DNA of 64,000 nt, from NCBI GenBank assembly GCA_024449915.1, contig JAMZAV010003273.1:1-64000 (forward strand), given 5' to 3'. Source of the stretch: Sweltsa coloradensis (lineage: Eukaryota > Arthropoda > Insecta > Plecoptera > Chloroperlidae). Of the stretch, positions 1-10,989 are shown piece by piece (position 1 is the stretch's first letter; every line of letters begins with the position of its first letter). Below the pieces are notes generated by a model. That model saw only the letters and a list, made by a program, of their open reading frames with translations. It had not been told where the DNA came from and did no database searches. The position numbers and the translations under genes were made by a program.

Positions 1-60
1 TTTCGAGCTACGTGATAAATAACCTTCAGTTTTTATCAGTAGAAATTCGTCCGAAACTGT

Positions 61-301
61 GAAATATATAAAGATTACTATTTTATTATAAAATATATTT
101 TCGAAGCATTATCCGTAACTCAGTCAGTTTTTATCGTAGAAAATTCGTCCAAAAAACTGAAATTCAAGATACACGCTTAATATTTTAACAACGTTAGTAA
201 GATATTTGCAATTAAACAAAAAAAAATCAATGCATAAATGTATAAATAGAACAATGGAACTGGAAGAGAAGACAGCAGGTAGAAAAACCCCAGCTTCATG
301 A
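61..301. repeat. Direct repeat, copy 1
   Basis: The stretch from the AT-rich start through the 'aactcagtcagtttttat' word to the 'cccagcttc' word recurs in the same order at 523-761, with scattered substitutions and small indels. It is non-coding and of unknown family. The two copies are separated by about 220 bases of AT-rich sequence in which I see nothing else. Confidence 0.7.
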
Positions 302-522
302 GAACTTCCTCCAAAGATTCCACCCATAGATAACAAAACACACTGGACCCTGCTAAATAAAGTGGAGCGCCTTCACCCATTTCAAATCTATTGTGGATGA
401 AAATAATTAATTCAGCAAAATTTGTTTTTTATAATTGCAAATATTTAATAACGTGGTTTCAAATGTGTTAGCTTGAGTTATGAAATGCATTTTTTCCCCT
501 AGTTCTACGATCAAAACTGACT

Positions 523-761
523 GAATATATAAAGATTACTTTTTTTATTATTAAAATATATTATAAGAAGCCATTATCTGTAACTCAGTCAGTTTTTATG
601 TAGAATTTCGTCCCAAAAAAAATGAAATTCAAGACACACTTTAATATTTTAACAACATTATTAGATATTTGCAATTAAACACAAAATATTAAAAAAAAAA
701 TTATATATAACAATAGAACAGGAAGAGAATACAGCAGGTATAAAAACCCTCAGCTTCTAAG
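523..761. repeat. Direct repeat, copy 2
   Basis: Second copy of the 61-301 repeat, same orientation, visibly diverged and slightly shorter. It ends just before the palindromic module array at 770. A non-autonomous element family or an old tandem duplication would both fit; no terminal signature is visible. Confidence 0.7.
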
Positions 762-769
762 ATGGTCTA

Positions 770-1445
770 TTTTACGACTTAACGCGACAACCCTTAGCAG
801 CTGGAGCCGTCCACAGTGCCGCTTCCCGTAAGGCCATCAACCTTTTTTTCCCTATGCCATCATTACTACCTGTCGATAAAAGACCATGTTACACTTGTTG
901 GCCTAAGGGGAATTGATTTATTCCCGTTAGGCCAACACCCTGCATTTCATTATCGAACATACAAAGAAGGTTTGGTTGGCGTTGGGGTAAATTGATTTAT
1001 TTCCCTTTTAGGCCAACAAAAGTTTATGCATCGTTTCCGGTAAGGAGTGGGTGGTTGTTGGCGTTGGGGTAATAATTCAATTCCCCTTAGACCAACAAAC
1101 CTTGTTTACATATTCAATAATAAAATTGCAGGGTGTTGGCCAAAGGGGAATAAATCAATTACCCCAAAGCCAACAACACCCTTCTCCTTACCGTAAACGA
1201 TGCATATACTCTGTTGGCCTAACGGGAATAAAAATCAATTTACCCCAAGGCCAACAAAACCTTCTTTGTATTTTTCCATAATGAAATGCAGGGTGGTTGG
1301 CCCAAACGGGAATAAATCAATTCCCCTTAGGCCATCAACGCTTCCTATAACATGGTCTTTATCGACAGGAGGTAATGATGTCATTGGGGGGAAAAGGTTG
1401 ATGGCATTACGGGAATCGGCAGTATGGGAAACACCTTAGGCTAGC
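770..1445. repeat. Nested palindrome array (six palindromic modules inside an inverted repeat)
   Basis: The whole segment is an imperfect inverted repeat centred near 1110. Outer words such as 'aaggccatcaacc', 'tacctgtcgataaaagacc' and 'gttggcctaagggg' return in reverse complement on the right. Inside it are six copies of a module of about 40 bp that is itself a palindrome, running from gttggcc through ggggaattgatttattccc to ggccaac: about 897-935, 976-1018, 1057-1100, 1134-1172, 1213-1257 and 1294-1340. Spacers between modules are also mirrored, for example 'accctgcatttcatta' and 'taatgaaatgcagggt'. No reading frame is preserved. It is probably a foldback element. Confidence 0.75.
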
Positions 1446-2095
1446 TGCCTCCATACCCTCATCAATCTGCATTTACAGTAGAAGGGAATGAAAATGCCAC
1501 AAGAGTGTTTAGTGTTGTTTTTTATCTCCATGCATCACCCTCACAGTCTTCGATTAGCACCGTTGCCAAAATATGAGACGCAAACTTCCAAATATTATCA
1601 AAGTCATCACAAAGAGTGATATGAGTTTAGTAAATAGTAGTATGGAATGAATTCATTACAAATCAATTTCTTTAATTCCCTTTATCTGTGACCATACGTT
1701 TATTGTAATACATTATAAAAAAGCAATCATCAGGGATTAATTTCGTAATTGACTAGAAAAATTTCGAACAAATCTCAACAATTTTTTTAAGTGATAATAC
1801 GCCATATGCAATGCGGAAACATCCGGGACAATACACTTGTTACCCACCAGACTATATAGATATTTGGCAGGATTATTTTACGATGTAAATTGTGTACTAT
1901 TGTGAGTAATACTATCTACGGTTACTCTAAATCCATACACAATACATCACATGATATTGTTTTGTATATTTTTGTCTACTGATACTCACAAATACTTCTT
2001 TGCCCGCTTGCGTTGATGTTGTTTTTATAATGCAATGTCCCATATTACAAATTTATGGAAACCTAAATCTTTGAAACGTGGTCCAATATCAAAAT
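1446..2095. other. Non-coding stretch, nothing recognised
   Basis: AT-rich sequence without a convincing reading frame, repeat or RNA gene. Confidence 0.5.
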
Positions 2096-2295
2096 TCGCC
2101 CCCCCCCCCAAAAAATAATTGGTATGATTCACTAATACAATACACATATACTAAACATGAATGTTGTTTTGTATCATTTTTGTCTACTGAATACAAATCC
2201 AAAGTCTTGCGGTACTTGTTTTTAAATCTCTTTGCTGGTACCAATCAACTCCACCCCACCCCCACCCCCACCCCCCTCCCCAAACCCCGCCACAC
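2096..2295. repeat. C-rich low-complexity tracts
   Basis: A C10-A6 run near 2099-2116 and a C-rich run at about 2249-2290 made of CCCCAC-type units. The minus strand is correspondingly G-rich and could in principle form a G-quadruplex. Flanks are AT-rich with no gene. A (TC)n run follows at about 2454-2474. Confidence 0.6.
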
Positions 2296-2599
2296 CACAT
2301 TGACCATAAGGGGGACTACCGCGAAAAATTGACAACGCTCTCGAATTGTGAACTTGTTCACACTTCAGAGCGTGCTTCAGGACAAGGTTTGTTTCTTTCA
2401 ATTTCAAATCACTGCAAGCTAGCCAACCACCCTTTCTTGTGGAATGAAGTGGTCTCTCTCATATCTCTCTCTCTCTGTCCTGGCTTCTCGCTGCCGTCGC
2501 GCGCCCGAGAAACATGCAGACTGTTGTAGGTAGTTCAGATACCCCTTTCTATAGGGGGCACAACTTTCGCACCAAATTTTTAGCCAATTTTACATATGT

Positions 2600-3250
2600 T
2601 TTAAGGCTATTGTACTCGCCTCTGCCGATAATTTGAAAGTCGAAGAAACATGTCGAAATTTGCTGAATGGAACGAAGGCCTTTAAATAACAGAAAAAAAT
2701 TGTGATTTTTTTGGGGGCGGACATACTCACTTTTGGAATTATATTTAGAATTTTGGACAAAGTGTGATAATACAAGACTCGTTTCAAAATTAGATTTTGA
2801 GAATCGTTGTCTGGACATAGTTTTCTAAACACCTTTAGCTACACTTGACTATGAGCTTAAATAGTTATCCTGAAAATAACAGTTGGTGTAGGCGATTTTT
2901 TTTGTAAAACGGTACACAAACTCGTATTTGTACCGTTAGACAAAAAAATCGTAACACCACTGTTTGTTTTCAAAAACTATTTTAGCTGATAGTCAAGTTG
3001 TAGCTAAAGATGTTTAGAAACTATGTCTGAAACCGCTTCTCAAATTTAATTTTGAATGAGTCTGTATTCATCACTTTTTTCCAAAAATCTAAATATAATT
3101 TCCAAAAGTGAGGTTATGTCCCGTCCAAAAAAATTCACATTTTTTTTTCTAGTTATTTTGAGACCTTCTTTCATTCCAGCAACTTTCAAACATGTTTTCT
3201 TCGCTTCAAATTATCGGCCAGAGGCGGTACAATAGCCTTAAGGTACGGCT
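2600..3250. mobile_element. Hairpin (foldback) element
   Basis: Two arms of about 310 bp, roughly 2603-2912 and 2938-3246, are reverse complements around a centre near 2925, where 'ggtacacaaactcg' and 'gtatttgtacc' flank the axis. The outer ends read ttttaaggctattgtac on the left and gtacaatagccttaa on the right. The arms differ by scattered substitutions, so they are not a recent duplication. Frames on the minus strand inside the arms have no recognisable domain. Confidence 0.75.
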
Positions 3251-3599
3251 CGAAATTCGTAATACTTTCTAATTAGAACACCCGATATATGCCCGATGAT
3301 TTTTTTTTAGGTATTTTGTCCCCTTAAAGTTGTTTTTAAAACAAATTGCTGATATCCAACGAGATTTTACAGAAATCTGACAATACACACTCATTTGACA
3401 GAAGTTCTCTTACGAGAAAAAAAATCATCGGTATTGATCTATTGTCTAATAATTTTTATATGTGCAATTTACTTTACCACTACGAAATCAACAGTCCTCC
3501 TTTTCGTATCACGATTGTATATTGTATGCGTCACCGGAGTGAAAAAAGGAAAATATCCTCTCTTTTTTGAAATTGTATAAGTAATATTTTTCGATTCTT

Positions 3600-4690
3600 A
3601 AAAATGATCCCCTTTTTAAAAAACCGGTAATTTTTTAATTTAAAAACCCAATGGAAAGGGTAGTTATTGAGACTTTTTTCAAAAGTCGCGAGGGGATTTT
3701 CCACCTACTATAATGATTGGCTAATCCCCAAATGTTTCATGATTTGGAAACCATGAGAAAAAATAAAAAAAAAATGAAAATTTAAAAGAAAAATTCCCCT
3801 ATTTACGGGTACACTTGAAAGACCCCAAAAATGGGATATCTCCTTTGGCTTCAGGGCCACCCTTTATATATGAATCACTTAAACCTAAAAATTAAAAATA
3901 TAACATCTCACAATTATGTATAACACTTTGAAATGTCCATGGGCTCGGTTCGAACCATTTTCATGTTTCAATTTTTTGGGTTTTATTTTGTTAAAATACG
4001 GTTTGGGGACATTTAAAGGCATGATGGATTTGATAACTTTTTTGGGAAATGGGGCGCATTGGCGGTTACTAATTTTTAATAGGAAAAAACTTAGTTATTT
4101 TTTTGATTGGGGAGAGAATGCGGGGGGGAAACCTCTCCCCATAAAAAAAGGAAAAGGGAACGAAAAAACCCAAAGGGCATCCCCAGCGGGCTGAGGAGTC
4201 CGTGACCGAGGAACGAAAACCAATCGGGGCCAAGTCGGGGGAAAGAAAAGCAAGTTCCCCTTCATTATTGTAATGCGGAAAGGGCAAGGGGAATAAAAAC
4301 CCCAACTTTCGTAAAGTACGGGTGCAGGGCTCACCATACCGGGCGGGAGAAAGGTGATCTTGCATGCCCTATTGCTAAAAGTGCACCCTTTTTTTGATGT
4401 TTTATGACTTTTTTTAAACACGGTCACCCTACCCAAGTACCCCTTTCTTTCCCAGACTTTTAATTAGAGACAAATTCCCAGGCCCAAAATTTAAGCGGGG
4501 TTTGCCCCCCGGGAGAACTCGCCCCCAAAATAAAAATTACCCCGGGCTTTTTAACTTTCCAGCTTAAGGGGTGAAACCGCTAAAATTTTGACAATATTCA
4601 GGGTTTAAATTAAAAAAGGGAAAACCCCCAATGAATATAAAAGTAGGGAAACCAAAATAACCCATAAAGTTCCCAAATTATCGTAGACAA
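3600..4690. other. Homopolymer-skewed block, no gene
   Basis: The texture changes to runs of A, C, G and T three to seven bases long following one another (such as aaaacccc and ggggttttccc). No domain can be read in any frame. The texture matches the blocks at about 11-12.1 and 18.5-25 kb, where comparison with other repeat copies points to distorted consensus sequence. I treat it as unreliable sequence, not a gene. Confidence 0.5.
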
Positions 4691-4852
4691 AAAATATACA
4701 GGATGATAAAGGATCGATTAAGATAAAGATGATTCAATTAAACACAGTCACTCTAACAGTGCTCTACAATATCTAAACAATAAGTTTTTATGTCCCCATG
4801 ATGAAAACCAACGTTGCTAGATATAGAAGTCTGGCCATATTAGTGCCATAAA

Positions 4853-4928
4853 ATACACACACACACACACGCACACGCACGCACGCACACAATTCATACA
4901 TACATACATACATACATACATACATACA

Positions 4929-4959
<31 letters not shown>

Positions 4960-5125
4960 CATACATACATACATACAAACATACTAATACATACATACAT
5001 AACATACATAAATACATACATAATACATACTACATACATACATACATACATACATACATACATACATACATACATACACACATACATACATACATACATA
5101 CATACATACATAATACATACAATGT
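4853..5125. repeat. Microsatellite: (AC)n then (TACA)n
   Basis: A CA/CG dinucleotide run at about 4855-4890 passes into an interrupted tetranucleotide array of TACA units to about 5121. Frames rich in Met, Tyr, Val and Cys here come from the repeat and are not genes. Confidence 0.95.
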
Positions 5126-5530
5126 TTGCACGCAACAAGTTGGGGTTTTACAGCGTGTTACCGACATGGCGGGACGTTTACTTCCGCGACTGCAGGAGTG
5201 CTATCAAGGTGTCTTTACACAACCATGTATGTATGTCAAACACAACCATGGTGCAAAATGAGATATCAGAAAAAAAAATTTGCAATTATGAAAATTTTAT
5301 GATGAGAAATTAAAAATAATTGGCTCCTTGATGGGGTCTTATTATTGACCTATTAATTAATTAATTAAAATTAATTAGTTAATGACGCGACACGAATTTC
5401 AAAGTGTCAATAAAAAAGTTATGTTAGGTTTTTAATTAGGAGCATTTTTCTTTTTTTAACAAAAAAAAAAATATACATTGAAAAATTTATTGAAATAAAT
5501 AGAAAAAAAAATTAGTTGATTTTTCTGATT
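5126..5530. other. AT-rich intergenic stretch
   Basis: Nothing recognised apart from an 'attaattaattaa' tract near 5353-5380 and A-rich runs. Confidence 0.5.
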
Positions 5531-5534
5531 TTTT

Positions 5535-5900
5535 ACTTACCACTCACCCCCCCACTCACCACTCCTCACCACCACTCACTTATCCTCATCCTCACTCACT
5601 CACTTACCCCTTACCCCTCATCACCCCCCACACTCAACACTCACTCACCACCACCCCCACTCACTCATTAACTCACTCACTCACTCACTCACACACTCAC
5701 CACCCACTTCTATATTCCCTCACTCACTCACTCACTCACTCACTCACTTACTCACCCACTCTCTCACTCACTCGCTCACTCACTCACTCACTTACTCACT
5801 CAGTCACTCACTCATCACTCACTCTCTAACTCACCCACTCCCACACTCACCCACTAAATCACTCATCACGCACTCACTCACTTTCTCTCTCACTCACTCA
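5535..5900. repeat. (CACT)n microsatellite, upstream block
   Basis: Interrupted CACT/CTCA tetranucleotide array. It abuts the 5' end of the HINE at 5902, and another CACT array starts just past the element's 3' end, so the element probably inserted into or carried this array. Confidence 0.9.
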
Positions 5901-5901
5901 T

Positions 5902-6857
5902 TGGATGAGCGTAGCGAGCGAAGCGAAGATTCCATTCTACTACACTGGAGAAAAAAATCCAGAATGTTTTTTTTTTTTTCTTTCTTTCTTTCTTTTTTTT
6001 GTATTTTTGTGTGTCTGTGATCACGATTTAGGCTAAACCGATACTCCGATTGCGTTGAAATTTTATGGAGACCTTCGAAATCTCTGAACTTAGAACTGCA
6101 CCGTACGAAAAATCGATCAAAAAATTATTTCTCTTGAAAATCGCAATTTTAGGATTTTTTGCGATTTTGTTTTTTGTTTTTGTTTGTATTTTTGTGTTTG
6201 TTAACACGATTCCAAAAAATAACCGCGATAATCTTTTGGAGATTGAAATTTCTGGAGACCTTTGAACATTTTGAGCTTAGAATGATTTCCATTTTTGGCA
6301 ACGAAAATGATTTCTCATTTAATCGTTTTTTTTCGATTTTTTTTTGTTTTTACTCGTTTCGTATTTTGTCCTTTTTAAAGCACGATTCCGGCTAAACTGA
6401 AACTCAATTAAAAAACCATTTTTGGGCTCGAAATCTTTGAACTTAGACCTGCTACGTTTTATGGGTACAATCAAAGAAATATTTCTCATGAATATCGTAC
6501 TATTGCGATTTTTCACGGTTTTTAGTGCGATATTTTGTGACATTGGACCGATTCTGACCAAACGGGTGGGGGTACAACTTTCATATTTCACATGGACATT
6601 AAGGTTATGGTGATGTAGGCCTATTGTTTTTTTGAAAGAAGAAGTTGAAAAAATTAGCCAGAATCCATAGAAATAAAGGTTTTAATATGAGTTTTTTTAG
6701 GTTTATAATAACTATTATCAAGAAACAATAGAAACTAGACAACAATGACCTTCAATGCATTCAAAAAGCACTTGCAAAGGAAAAGTGGTCCTACAAAAAC
6801 TAAAAACTTACAAAAACGCTCATCCATCAACGCGGCGGGACTAAAGCGTTTTCCTGG
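5902..6857 (+). mobile_element. HINE-like (Helentron-type) non-autonomous element, copy A
   Basis: Starts TGGATGAGCG after a T, followed by the family word 'gcgaagcgaagattcc' and 'ctggagaaaaaaatcc'. It ends with 'caacgcggcggg', 'aagcgttttcctgg' and a flanking T. The interior is an AT-rich array of diverged units sharing 'cgattttt' and 'aatttctcatg' words. The 5' terminal GGATGAGCG is normally mirrored by CGCTCATCC about 30 bp inside the 3' end. That asymmetric inverted repeat, with T on both sides, is the pattern known for Helentron-derived elements. In this copy the 3' mirror is reduced to 'ctcatccatcaacg'. No coding capacity. Confidence 0.7.
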
Positions 6858-6861
6858 TTTA

Positions 6862-7072
6862 TTCACACACTCACTCAAACATTTACTCACCCAATCGCCT
6901 ACTCACTCACACACTCAGTCACACACACACTTACACACTCATTCACTCATCACTCACTCACTCACTCACTCACTCACTCACTCACTCAACCACCCACTTC
7001 CTCCCCTCACGCACCATCACTCATCCACTCACGCACTACCCATTACACACCTCAAACCCCCACCTCACTCAT
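6862..7072. repeat. (CACT)n microsatellite, downstream block
   Basis: CACT/CTCA array directly after the HINE 3' end; the longest pure run is near 6955-6990. It gives a spurious Thr/His/Ser/Leu-rich frame. Confidence 0.9.
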
Positions 7073-7076
7073 ACTA

Positions 7077-7383
7077 AGCGGCCGTCACACGATTGAGAAA
7101 ATCGCGCGAGTGGCTCGCGCGAGTTTATACATCCGGTCACACGACAGACATGAGTAACAATCACCTTTGGTGTCCTGGTCAGTGTTATGGAGTGGGTCTG
7201 ATTGGCCTCGCTACCTCGACTCGCTAGGATGAACAAGCTGGACATTTTTCGTGCGAGCGCGAGCTGCGCTCGCTGCATCCGTCTGACGGGAGGCGGTGAG
7301 TTCCATGTAATAAGATGCAGGCCTACTCCCAGAGAGTTACTCGCGCGAACTCGCGCGATTTTCTCATCGTGTGACAGCCGCTT
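7077..7383. mobile_element. Short inverted-repeat element (MITE-like), about 306 bp
   Basis: Left end agcggccgtcacacgat followed by gagaaaatcgcgcgag; right end is the reverse complement (ctcgcgcgattttctc, then atcgtgtgacagccgct). The terminal inverted repeats are about 33 bp with a few mismatches. The interior is GC-rich with CGCGCG words. The left flank is (CACT)n and the right flank (GTGA)n, so the two flanking microsatellites are themselves in mirror orientation. I cannot fix a target duplication. Confidence 0.7.
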
Positions 7384-7399
7384 TACCCTTTCTGGGAGT

Positions 7400-7503
7400 G
7401 GTGGTGAGTGAGTGAGTGAGTGGAGTGAGTGAGTGAGCGAGGGAGGGAGTGAGTGGGTGAGTGAGTGTGTGAGTGAGTGAGTGAGTGAGTGAGTGAGTGA
7501 GTG
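7400..7503. repeat. (GTGA)n microsatellite
   Basis: GTGA/GAGT array, the reverse complement of the CACT arrays to its left. Confidence 0.9.
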
Positions 7504-7511
7504 GGTAGTTA

Positions 7512-7665
7512 ACAGGGACTCGAACCCGAACTCGAACTTGAACCGTTAACCGTAAAAACCGTTATTTTCCTGAACCTGAACCCGAACCTGAACCCAAATT
7601 CCTGAATCGTCAAAACCCGAACCAGAATACCTAGATTTCCAAAACCATAACCTGAACCTGAACTG
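7512..7665. repeat. Degenerate GAACCC/GAACCT hexamer array
   Basis: Repeated 'cccgaac' and 'cctgaac' words with interruptions. The same array type returns at about 8222-8302 and 10186-10258, on both sides of the foldback element. It is not a canonical telomere repeat. Confidence 0.75.
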
Positions 7666-8221
7666 TAATAATTCTAGCTATTAGCGGTTTAGGTTTGAAG
7701 AAGGAATAAGCTCACAATTCCATGAAAACCATGGAAGTTTCATAATTTCCCCAAATCCCACAAATAAACTAATAATATTGAAAATGAAATATTCTTGAAT
7801 TTTGGGTGTGGTCAGATATGCACGTGCTATGGTTTTGTCCTGTCTGTGAGCCCGGTTAGTTACCTTTGTGTGACTTACCGGTAAAATGGGGAGGGGGGGA
7901 TGGCTACCACCTTTCATTCTTTCAAATTAATCTCGCCCAAACACTCTGTTCATCAACAAAAAAAACAAACCTTAAATTTTATCTAAATTCCCAGCAAAAA
8001 TGTCAATAATTATATCTTATTTACAAATAAATCTAAAATAGTGTTAACTAAAGTTAAAAATAGGCTGTAAACTTAAAATTATACTAAATAATCTAAACAA
8101 ACTTAAAACTTAAGCCTACATCTGTTTTCTGCATGGGACATAAAATGGATACAAATAAAATAATATAACAAATTCAAACATTAGTTTCTCGAAAATCACT
8201 TCTCAAAATCAACTGAAAAAT
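7666..8221. other. Non-coding stretch, nothing recognised
   Basis: AT-rich, no domain-bearing frame. A 78-codon minus-strand frame (7681-7917) has no recognisable feature. Confidence 0.5.
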
Positions 8222-8302
8222 GGAAGTGAACCCCAAGCCGAACCGTAATTGAACCCCAAAACCCGAACCTTTATAAATAAAAAAACTGAACCCGAACCCA
8301 CG

Positions 8303-8314
8303 CCACGGGAATTC
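8303..8314. repeat. 12-bp direct repeat, left flank of foldback element
   Basis: CCACGGGAATTC occurs here and again at 10162-10173 in the same orientation, exactly bracketing the palindrome. It may be a target-site duplication. Confidence 0.55.
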
Positions 8315-10161
8315 CCCATAGCTAGGCGGATTAGCCTAACAATTAGGGGTTTTGTGGTAGAGGGGCTGAATTTTGGACTGTATACTCAGAAACAACATTA
8401 TAAGAAAATTGCCTCGAGGAGCCATGAAAAAATCCATCCGGTTAAGGGGGTGGAAGGGGGTGAAAAAATGGCATTTTTCAATATTAAAAAATTCAAAAAT
8501 CAAACTAAATTTGATCCTAAGATTACAAAATTATTACATATTGTAGATAAAAGTCCAAATTTTAATAAAAAAATATATATCACCATATATGTATATCTAA
8601 CCAGATTTTGCACCCTTTGTCTTTTTTTTCACAAATTTACCCACTGTGCTGGGAGGATTAGCCTACCAGTTACGGGTTAAGTGATAGGGCTGTGAATTTT
8701 GTCAAAAAAACACTCAGAAGAATGATCTCAAAAAATTGGCCCGAGGAGCCCTCAAAAAAGTTGCTTGCTTAAAGGAGAAAGAGGGGGTGTACTAAAGGGG
8801 TTGATAAAACTAAAATAAAGAAATCCGTATTCAAATATTATATTTACAACGCCATATTAATGTGTATTGTAGATTAAGGTCTAAACTTTAATTTAAAAAA
8901 ATTAAAATTTCACCATATATGTAAATCTGATCAGATTATGCGCCCTTTTTCCCATTTTCATAATTTCCTCAATATTACGAAAGTGTATCGTGCGACCACT
9001 CTTTTTGTCACAAATTCTCCTAATATTACGAATTAGGACGAAAACAAAATTTTGTGATGCTTTGGGTACATTTTTACTCAATGGACTTTGATCTCATTTT
9101 CAAAAGTTTAACTCAAATTTATTAACGAAGGTCTATCATGTGATGACTCGTTTTGTCTCAAATTATCCTAATAATACGAATTAGGACGAAAATAAGATAT
9201 TGTCATACACTTTGTCAAACATACTTTTGAAAATGGGGTCAAAGTCATTGAGTGAAACTGTACCTAAGGTGTTAAAAAAAACTTTTTTTATAATTTTTCT
9301 TATAATAGGCATAATTTTGAACAAAACGAGTGGTCACACGATACACTTTCGTTAAATTGAGTGAATTTGTTAAAATGAGATCAAAGTCCATTGAGTAAAA
9401 ATGTACCCAAAGCATCACAAAATCTTGTTTTTCGTCCTAATTCGTAATATTAGGAGAATTTGTGACAAAAAGAGTGGTCGCACGATACACTTTCGTAATA
9501 TGAGGAAATTTATGAAAATGGGAAAAGGGCGCATAATCTGACCAGATTTACATATATGGTGAAATTTTAATTTTTTAAATTAAAGTTTAGACCTTAATCT
9601 ACAATACACATTAATAAGGCGTTGTAATATAATATTTGAATACGGATTTCTTTATTTTAAGTTTTATCAACCCCTTTCAGTACACCCCCCCTTTCTCCTA
9701 TAAGCAAGCAACTTTTTTGAGGGCTCCTCGGGCCAATTTTTTGATATCATTCTTCTGAGTGTTTTAGACAAAATTCACGGCCCTATCACTTAACCCGTGA
9801 CTGGTAGGCTAATCCTCCCAGCACAGTGGGTAAATTTGTGAAAAAAAGACAAAGGGTGCAAAATCTGGTTATATATACATATATGGTGATATAATTTATT
9901 TTTATTAAAATTTGGACTTTTATCTACAATATGTAATAATTTTGTAATCTTAGGATCAAATTTAGTTTGATTTTTGAATTTTTTTATATTTGAAAAATGC
10001 CATTTTTTCACCCCCTTCCGACCCCTTAACCGGATGGATTTTTTCATGGCTCCTCGAGGCAATTTTCTTATAATGTTTGTTCTGAGTATACAATCCAAAA
10101 TTCAGCCCTCTACCACAAAACCCCTAATTGTTCTTGTATTTTCCTTTAATCCGCTTGACTA
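8315..10161. mobile_element. Modular foldback element, about 1.85 kb
   Basis: A long palindrome with its axis near 9235 and arms of about 900 bp. The outer ends share gcggatta, then aattaggggttttgtgg on the left and its reverse complement on the right. Each arm holds two diverged modules of about 325 bp, starting 'ggattagcctaac' (8328) and 'ggattagcctacc' (8653); both continue with 'gaggagcc' and 'caccatatatgta' words. A central module follows with repeated 'tcctaatattacgaattagga' words. The 143-codon plus-strand and 102-codon minus-strand frames here are mirror images of the same arm and are not genes. The flanks are GAACCC arrays. Confidence 0.75.
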
Positions 10162-10173
10162 CCACGGGAATTC
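10162..10173. repeat. 12-bp direct repeat, right flank of foldback element
   Basis: Second CCACGGGAATTC, same orientation as 8303-8314. GAACCC-type array follows at about 10186-10258. Confidence 0.55.
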
Positions 10174-10261
10174 TCAATTCGACAAAACCTGAAACTGATA
10201 CTGAACCGATATTTTTACTATCGCAGAACCTGAACCCGAAATTAATTTCGGTTCGGACTCC

Positions 10262-10446
10262 ATAGTAGTTAATGAGTTTGTGAGTGGGAAAGTGAGTGGA
10301 TGAGTGAGTGGGTGTTGGGTGAGTGGGAAGTGAGTAGGTGAGTGAGAATTTGAGTGAGTGGGTGTTGGGTGAGTGAGTGGGTGATTGAGAATTTGAGTGA
10401 GTGGGTGTTCGGTGAGTGAGTGAGTGAATGAGTGAGTGTGTAAGTA
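10262..10446. repeat. (GTGA)n microsatellite with longer-period units
   Basis: GTGA array with a superimposed unit of about 50 bp containing 'gtgggtgttgggtgag' and 'gagaatttgag'. Minus-strand Thr/His/Ser-rich frames are artefacts of the array. Confidence 0.85.
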
Positions 10447-10654
10447 GTCGGGTGCTTCAACCAATTTGCTCCTATAATCTTTCATTTTTAAAAGCAGAGA
10501 ACATTAAAAAATACAATAATCACTCTTGATTTGATTGATTGGATATTATGCACTTTGGCTAATCGAGACGAAGGGAGGGACGTGAATTTATAATTATTAC
10601 TAGATTTATTGATTTTTATTTTATATACAAATATTGTGACGTATTTTGAGTATT

Positions 10655-10880
10655 AGCAAGCATGCACTAAATGCGCACTAAATATTGTGAAAAATGCAGA
10701 TTTAGTGCGGGGGGGCAACGTGAACTTAGCTCCCACTCCTAGGCAAATATGTCATTAACGGCTTAAGTAAATGCGCACTAATAATATGTCTTGGCATTTC
10801 TAAAAGCACTAAATGCGTACTAAATAGTGGGTGAAATGCAGATTTAGTGCGCGTTTTGGGGGGAGGGGGGGGGGGGGGGT
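10655..10880. repeat. Two direct copies of a 45-bp hairpin unit, then a poly-G run
   Basis: The unit 'gcactaaatgcg' ... 'tgcagatttagtgcg' occurs at about 10663-10708 and 10806-10850. Within each unit GCACTAAAT and ATTTAGTGC can pair. A G-rich run of about 25 bases (10856-10880) follows and accounts for a spurious poly-Pro or poly-Gly frame. Confidence 0.65.
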
Positions 10881-10989
10881 GGCTGTTCACGCACCTCACA
10901 AGAAGTACCGAAAAGGACCGGACAGTACTCAGTAACAGGTTGGGAATTCTGGAAGGGCAGGAAAAAACCCATGTGTTGGTTATCAATTT

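Noticed and set aside
4817..5138. Met/Tyr/Val/Cys-rich minus-strand proteins
   Set aside because: Translation of a (TACA)n microsatellite.
8249..10098. Long frames on plus (8249-8680) and minus (9790-10098) strands with shared protein segments
   Set aside because: They are the two arms of the foldback element read in mirror image, with no domain and no codon signal.
7512..10258. GAACCC arrays as interstitial telomere repeats
   Set aside because: Units are degenerate and do not match TTAGGG or other canonical telomere repeats in either strand.
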